64,000 nt of DNA. Origin: Niastella populi. Its GTDB lineage: Bacteria; Bacteroidota; Bacteroidia; Chitinophagales; Chitinophagaceae. A program made the translations under genes and the position numbers. The notes under the pieces were generated by a model. It worked only from the letters and a program-made list of their open reading frames with translations. It ran no database searches and had not been told where the DNA came from. Below, piece after piece: positions 60,109 to 64,000 of the stretch (the first letter of the stretch is position 1; every line of letters starts with the position of its first letter). The stretch lies in assembly GCF_002078015.1 (NCBI RefSeq), contig NZ_LWBP01000056.1, positions 146,419 to 210,418 of the forward strand, read 5' to 3'.

Positions 60109-62217
60109 ATGAAAAAAACATTCCCATTTTTGACCTTATTTGTTATTATTTCTTTCTCAGGCCAGGCCCAATTTTCTTTGAAAAAAGTGTTGAAAGCAGG
60201 AGAAAAAGCTGTGAGAAATGTTGGGCGTACAGTTGAAAAAGGAATAAAGGACGTTACAAAAACTTCAGGAGTCGCTATACATGATCTTGGCAAAGCAACC
60301 GGGAAAGCCGCAGATGATGCCAGAAAAGCAATTGAGAAAGGTTTAACCGACGCCTCAAGAGAATCTGGAAGGGCGGGAAAAAACATTGTCAAAGAAACAG
60401 GAAGAGTAGGAACAAATGCAGTTGATATCTTTAAAGCTTTGGAAAAATATGCAGAAACGAATATAAATGGAACAATAAATATTGCGAAGTCCACTGAACA
60501 ACGAATTCGTGAAGGTAAATTACTTGATGCAGTTTTCCATGTTGCTCTCGATCCGCTTACAAACCAGGAAGAGGCAGCATTTCTTGCAACGCAACAAAGT
60601 AAATACCTTAATACAGCAGCTGCTACTGCGGCTGGAGTATATGGAGGGCCCGGGGGCTCGGCGGCATATGCTGCCTGGCAAACTTATCGTGCATCGGGAG
60701 GAAATGCAGAATTAGCATTTAGGGCCGGTATTATTACCGGGCTCACGAGTTCTGCCCTTAAGGTTGTGGGATCAATGAGTGGTTCGGAAGCAAAAGAAAT
60801 GCTACAAAAGGCCGTTTTGGCCGGCGCTGTTGGGGGTTTAGCTATTGCAGCAAGTGGTGGAAACGAGGATCAAATTAAAAAGGGCTTTGTTCTTGGAGGA
60901 GGGATGGTTCTGGTTCAGGATCTATATCGTAACTATACGCAGCAAACGTTAGATCCTTCGCCCTCAACCAAGGAGCCCTATTGTACATCGCCAGGCGATC
61001 CCAGTTGCGCCACGCTGAAAGCAGCATTTTACAAAGACAAAAACGGGAACCTGGTTTTTGACCCTTCCAAACTTGATCCGAAAGCCAGTTATGTTGGCGT
61101 GGGAGCAGATCCAAATGCCCCTTTAAAATTAGGTGCGGATATTCCCTGGGATTCAGACCAATCTGTATTGATGCGCAGTGCTGCCCAAGTTCCGGGAATG
61201 AATGCAATGGGACTTTTCCATGATAAATTAGTTGTGAGTTGGGCAATTAGTGACAATATAGGAAACCAACTGACCATCTTTCCGGCAATGCTTTTTACGT
61301 ATATCGGTACTGACGGGGGACTCACTACAAAAATTGCCAGTGTAACTGCTGAACAAAAAGCGCAGCAACCACCAAATATTACGAAGCAAGCCGCTAATCC
61401 GACATCTCAATCACCAGCAACACAACAGGTTCAATCACCGAATAATGATTCGAAATTTGTAGACAACCAGGGTAACGAATTCCACCGCATTAATAACGTA
61501 ATTTACAACCGCTGGGGACAGAAAATTGATTTCGACAAATTACCTCTTGAAATAAGAACTCAACTGACAAATTTGCCTTCTGCCACTCCCCAAGCTGAAT
61601 TAATGTTTGATTTTTCAAGCCCCGGAACCAAATTAGCCAATGTGCCTGAGAATATACCTTGTGGCTTCAACGGTTCCCCAGATAAGTTTGTACCCCTGCC
61701 TTCCATAGAGTATGCGGCAAAATATATTGAAAATAAAAACTGGGAAGATTACGGCATGAAGAACATGCTTACTTCAAAACATATAACCGCGCCTATCGGA
61801 TCTATCATTTATGTACGGAACATTGCAAATGGAGCTTTAGTAAGAACGTATGTAATTGGAAGTCTCTCAAAAAATGAATTGAATTCCGGCGCTACCATTA
61901 TTCTTTCCGATCCAGTTCTTAAACAACTTGGTGCCGAGGGTGAGAGATTGTGGGTAGAAACCGATTATGAAGACATTGCAGTAGAAAAGCTAATATTCAA
62001 ACAGGGAGCTGGTGAAAAATTAGCTTTTAATAATTTAAGAAATGGCAAATGGCAGCTTCGCATATTTGATGATTTTAAAACGCTTCACACTTTTAAAGAC
62101 TATAATAACCAGTATTCAATTAATTTACCTACAGGAAGATATGGATTTGAATTAGTAGATATAGCGCCGTTACAAACGTACAGGGCTTACACAGGCACTT
62201 TCACTGTAAATCCATAA
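60109..62217 (+). CDS. Large secreted glycine-zipper protein with DPBB-like C-terminus
   Basis: 702 residues: signal peptide (ends near GQAQ), a long amphipathic helical region (about 22-140) with repeats such as VEKGIKDVTKTSG, IEKGLTDASRESG and NIVKETGRVGT, then a glycine-zipper hydrophobic domain (about 165-270; AAGVYGGPGGSAAY, AGIITGLTSSAL, AGAVGGLAIAASGG) of the kind seen in polymorphic toxins and membrane-inserting effectors. A linker rich in Gln/Pro/Ser follows (about 420-450). Near 575-640 IGSIIYVRNIANGALVRTYVIG and IILSDPVLKQLG look like a double-psi beta-barrel (RlpA-type) domain. The end is a beta domain. No catalytic site recognised; effector, surface or wall-binding roles are all possible. 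Confidence 0.78.
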   Translation: MKKTFPFLTLFVIISFSGQAQFSLKKVLKAGEKAVRNVGRTVEKGIKDVTKTSGVAIHDLGKATGKAADDARKAIEKGLTDASRESGRAGKNIVKETGRVGTNAVDIFKALEKYAETNINGTINIAKSTEQRIREGKLLDAVFHVALDPLTNQEEAAFLATQQSKYLNTAAATAAGVYGGPGGSAAYAAWQTYRASGGNAELAFRAGIITGLTSSALKVVGSMSGSEAKEMLQKAVLAGAVGGLAIAASGGNEDQIKKGFVLGGGMVLVQDLYRNYTQQTLDPSPSTKEPYCTSPGDPSCATLKAAFYKDKNGNLVFDPSKLDPKASYVGVGADPNAPLKLGADIPWDSDQSVLMRSAAQVPGMNAMGLFHDKLVVSWAISDNIGNQLTIFPAMLFTYIGTDGGLTTKIASVTAEQKAQQPPNITKQAANPTSQSPATQQVQSPNNDSKFVDNQGNEFHRINNVIYNRWGQKIDFDKLPLEIRTQLTNLPSATPQAELMFDFSSPGTKLANVPENIPCGFNGSPDKFVPLPSIEYAAKYIENKNWEDYGMKNMLTSKHITAPIGSIIYVRNIANGALVRTYVIGSLSKNELNSGATIILSDPVLKQLGAEGERLWVETDYEDIAVEKLIFKQGAGEKLAFNNLRNGKWQLRIFDDFKTLHTFKDYNNQYSINLPTGRYGFELVDIAPLQTYRAYTGTFTVNP

Positions 62218-62359
62218 GTGATTGACTGGTACAATTGACAGGTTGCTAACCGATAATTACGAAGAGACGGTTGATAGGGCATCATCAAGCCTGTTCTATC
62301 TGAACTGGATGTAAATAGTTCCTGCGACAAATCTTTTCCGGCCAGATGTTTTTATACAA

Positions 62360-62415
62360 GCAGCCTACCAGACTCGAACCTAAAAGCAATTCATTCTTAG
62401 GACATAAAACATCTT
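62360..62415 (-). repeat. 56-bp repeat with tRNA T-arm-like core, copy A
   Basis: Aligned without gaps to 63838-63893: 40 of 56 positions agree by my count, including AAGATGTTTTATG and TTCGA..TC.GGTAG. It lies inside an inverted repeat, GCCAGATG (62341-62348) and CATCTGGC (62435-62442). Confidence 0.6.
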
Positions 62416-62455
62416 AGGTGCAACGCACAAAAATCATCTGGCTTAATGCCTGGTC

Positions 62456-62872
62456 TCAATCATACAGCGCACCGCACTTAAGAAAAGTGCTGTCGGCCTC
62501 ATCGTCAACAAAAACGTTACGCTCATTACCTTTTAAATCATGAGGATAAAGTAAAGAAATAAAAGGCTCTTTTAGTTTTGTAATAGAAATAGTCGTATCC
62601 AACACATTTACTTTATTGGAATCAACTACTACTTTTACATTTAATATCTCTTTGTTGAATTTTAAATCTGCAGTTTTATAAAAAGAACAAATAGAGATAG
62701 AATCTGCGTTATCTTCTGCTTTAAAACTTACAATAGTGTCCTGTTCATGCATTACGGTTATTCTTTCCCCTTTATAGGCAAATCCCAGTACTCTCACCTC
62801 TCTTTTTTCAGCGCAGGAAAGGAAGAAAATAAATATAAAAATACAATAAGTAATAACTAATTCTGCTTTCAT
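62456..62872 (-). CDS. Small lipoprotein of unknown function
   Basis: 138 residues. Hydrophobic N-terminus with lipobox FFLSCA (Cys near 20), then a beta-rich domain: RVLGFAYKGERITVMHEQDTIVSFKAE and ADLKFNKEILNVKVVVDSNKVNVLDTTISI. Net acidic. It lies between two copies of a 56-base repeat together with another minus-strand gene. Size, lipidation and place beside a large secreted glycine-zipper protein would suit a protective partner, but nothing in sequence shows that. Confidence 0.78.
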   Translation of the reverse strand: MKAELVITYCIFIFIFFLSCAEKREVRVLGFAYKGERITVMHEQDTIVSFKAEDNADSISICSFYKTADLKFNKEILNVKVVVDSNKVNVLDTTISITKLKEPFISLLYPHDLKGNERNVFVDDEADSTFLKCGALYD

Positions 62873-63016
62873 AATTTGATAACCTGATTAGGGCCCTAAA
62901 TATAAATAAATCCGTTCGCGATCAATGTCAGTATTACTTCTAATCAAAAAAAGAAATAATTCAATTTTGACCATTTCTTTAAGTTCGGGTCCATTATAGC
63001 ATACCTGAGCCTCACC

Positions 63017-63050
63017 AGCCTGCCAAAGCGTTTAGCGAAGGCAGGCTTTT
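63017..63050 (+). terminator. Hairpin AGCCTGCC/GGCAGGCT with T run
   Basis: Eight-base arms at 63017-63024 and 63040-63047, then TTT on the plus strand. It lies after the stop of the minus-strand gene at 63077 and before the lipoprotein gene, so it may serve as a weak or bidirectional terminator. Confidence 0.4.
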
Positions 63051-63076
63051 CCAGGAGTGATATGCTGTTAACCGTG

Positions 63077-63883
63077 CTACACTGTAAAAGACAATATTTT
63101 CAAATTTCCTTTTATTACAGAAAAGATGTAATAAACATTATTCCAATAGCCAATTTTTATATTAGGATAACCCTCCTCATTCTGCATTTGTGAGAAAGTG
63201 GGAGTAAAATTTACACCTTTGACTGCAATTGTTTTACATATGTCAAGCTTATTCATATCTTTTTTAATTGCGTAAATCACATTTCTGTTTCCATAAGGAA
63301 AAACAATAAAATACTTATCTGATACATAGGATAAATACGGTTCCTTCATCTTTGTAAGTTCCGAAAGCGGCGGATACCTGTTTATTGACAACCTGTTTTC
63401 TCCATTGCTTTGAAACTCTAATGTACTGTCCTCCCCATTAGCGGAATGGTAGAGCCCTTTTTCTCCTTTAATATACCCATTCGAAACTCTATTTGAAATG
63501 GGCCATGCATACAGCAGTTTACCACTTTTTCCAATCAATTCCACTGAATCCATATTACCAACAATTAAATTGTCATTTAAAACATATACGTCTTCCAAAA
63601 AACGTGACATGTTATGAACTTTCGTTGCCACACCACTTGTAGTAATATGATACAGGTCGAAAAAAATGGTAAGATAGTACCCATCCTCTGCGACTCTTAT
63701 TTGAGAAACATAGTTAGTATCCTTTGGTAACTTTTGTAAGAAATCTGTAACCGTTTTATTCAAACTTATACCGCCGCTTTGCAGGTTGATCTCCACCAAT
63801 ATATAACCATTAGGGATAACCCCGCACTTCCACAAATGCATTCTACCGGATTCGAACCAGTAGACGGCTAATTCTAAAGTCAT
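63077..63883 (-). CDS. Hypothetical protein, possibly truncated at its N-terminus
   Basis: Up to 268 residues; the first 14 are encoded by repeat copy B (63838-63893), and an ATG at 63841 (MHLWKCGV) would begin after most of it. No signal peptide, yet the body is propeller-like (YYLTIFFDLYHITTSG, VLNDNLIVGNMDSVELIGKSGKLLYAW, YLSYVSDKYFIVFPYGNRNVIYAIKKDMNK), as in 6-bladed-propeller lipoproteins of Bacteroidota that normally carry a lipobox. This suggests that a longer gene was cut by the repeat and restarted from it. It may therefore be a fragment. Confidence 0.62.
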   Translation of the reverse strand: MTLELAVYWFESGRMHLWKCGVIPNGYILVEINLQSGGISLNKTVTDFLQKLPKDTNYVSQIRVAEDGYYLTIFFDLYHITTSGVATKVHNMSRFLEDVYVLNDNLIVGNMDSVELIGKSGKLLYAWPISNRVSNGYIKGEKGLYHSANGEDSTLEFQSNGENRLSINRYPPLSELTKMKEPYLSYVSDKYFIVFPYGNRNVIYAIKKDMNKLDICKTIAVKGVNFTPTFSQMQNEEGYPNIKIGYWNNVYYIFSVIKGNLKILSFTV

Positions 63884-63893
63884 AAAACATCTT
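63838..63893 (-). repeat. 56-bp repeat with tRNA T-arm-like core, copy B
   Basis: Same orientation as copy A at 62360. The core CTACTGG-TTCGAAT-CCGGTAG folds into a seven-base stem with a seven-base loop identical in form to a tRNA T arm, but no other tRNA part is present. It overlaps the 5' end of the preceding frame. Confidence 0.65.
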
Positions 63894-63922
63894 ATAAAGA
63901 ACCATTTGATCTCATTAAATAC

Positions 63923-63947
63923 AAAACCCGCTACAGGAGCGGGTTTT
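63923..63947. terminator. Terminator hairpin AAAACCCGCT/AGCGGGTTTT
   Basis: Ten-base perfect arms (63923-63932 and 63938-63947) around ACAGG. On the minus strand it directly follows the stop codon of the partial gene at the window edge. Confidence 0.8.
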
Positions 63948-64000
63948 ACTGCCTAGTGGAGTCCGCCGGCAGATTGTCGAACCAATTAAAGGAATTCTTT
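63946..64000 (-). CDS. C-terminal end of a gene running in from the right edge
   Basis: Seventeen codons (FNWFDNLPADSTRQ at the end) stop with TAA just before a strong terminator. Too short to name; the terminator position supports a real stop. Confidence 0.4.
   Translation of the reverse strand, partial: KNSFNWFDNLPADSTRQ

Noticed and set aside
63838..63893. tRNA gene on the minus strand
   Set aside because: Only the T-arm-like stem-loop is present. There is no matching acceptor 5' strand, D arm or anticodon arm.

Overview
The window looks like a chromosomal segment of a Bacteroidota bacterium, most likely a member of the Chitinophagaceae (Chitinophaga/Niastella-like). The evidence is a SusC/SusD outer-membrane pair, secreted proteins with type IX secretion C-terminal domains, promoters of the Bacteroidota type (TTG, 19-20 bases, TAnnTTTG), little use of Shine-Dalgarno sequences, TreS fused to a maltokinase-like domain, and many secreted or lipoprotein genes. 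I see no rRNA, tRNA, CRISPR array or intact insertion sequence.

Layout. 0-4 kb: the end of an AraC-type regulator, then a GT4 glycosyltransferase with a glycogen-debranching-like glucosidase. 4.2-8.6 kb (minus strand): GH51 arabinofuranosidase, aldose 1-epimerase lipoprotein and an L-arabinose-isomerase-like enzyme, reading as an arabinose module. 9-12.2 kb: FdhD and an FdhF/YdeP-type molybdopterin oxidoreductase. 12.3-21 kb: a PEBP protein, several unknowns, a large TreS fusion whose maltokinase half has lost its catalytic motifs, a DUF1080 protein and a secreted protein made of six 23-residue repeats. 21.2-28.6 kb (minus): a TPR membrane protein and TPR-AAA+ ATPase pair, a PNGase F-like secreted protein, and an ABC ATPase with a membrane partner.

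28.8-36.1 kb is the most coherent candidate system. A TPR sensor histidine kinase and a NarL/LuxR-type response regulator are followed by a three-gene secreted/lipoprotein operon and a secreted protein of the cholesterol-dependent-cytolysin-like (CDCL) family. Three upstream regions (of the regulator, of the operon and of the cytolysin gene) carry the same 18-bp dyad, ACTACAT-N4-ATGTAGT, fused to a TTG element 19-20 bases ahead of a TAnnTTTG-like element. This suggests a small regulon controlled by the local two-component system.

36-42.5 kb: an SMP-30-like lactonase, a DUF1206 protein, a ThuA protein and a large T9SS-sorted metalloprotease. 42.6-46.2 kb (minus) is a complete peptide-export operon: a C39-peptidase ABC exporter, a HlyD adaptor and, just upstream, an unlisted 53-codon double-glycine-leader precursor. 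Its core is unusual: Gly/Leu-rich, then a CC motif, then an Asp-hydrophobic alternating tail ending in Cys. A Fur-box-like palindrome lies in the divergent region toward a TlpA-type redoxin gene.

48-64 kb: a repeat-built lipoprotein, a HopJ-family protein, a twice-deleted DUF2652 pseudogene, a DeoR regulator followed by SusC/SusD, small unknown genes, an aspartic-protease-like secreted protein, a large secreted glycine-zipper protein with a DPBB-like tail, and a short segment bracketed by two 56-bp repeats with a tRNA T-arm-like core. Throughout the window, intergenic regions hold arrays of 7-8-base words, each locus with its own word.
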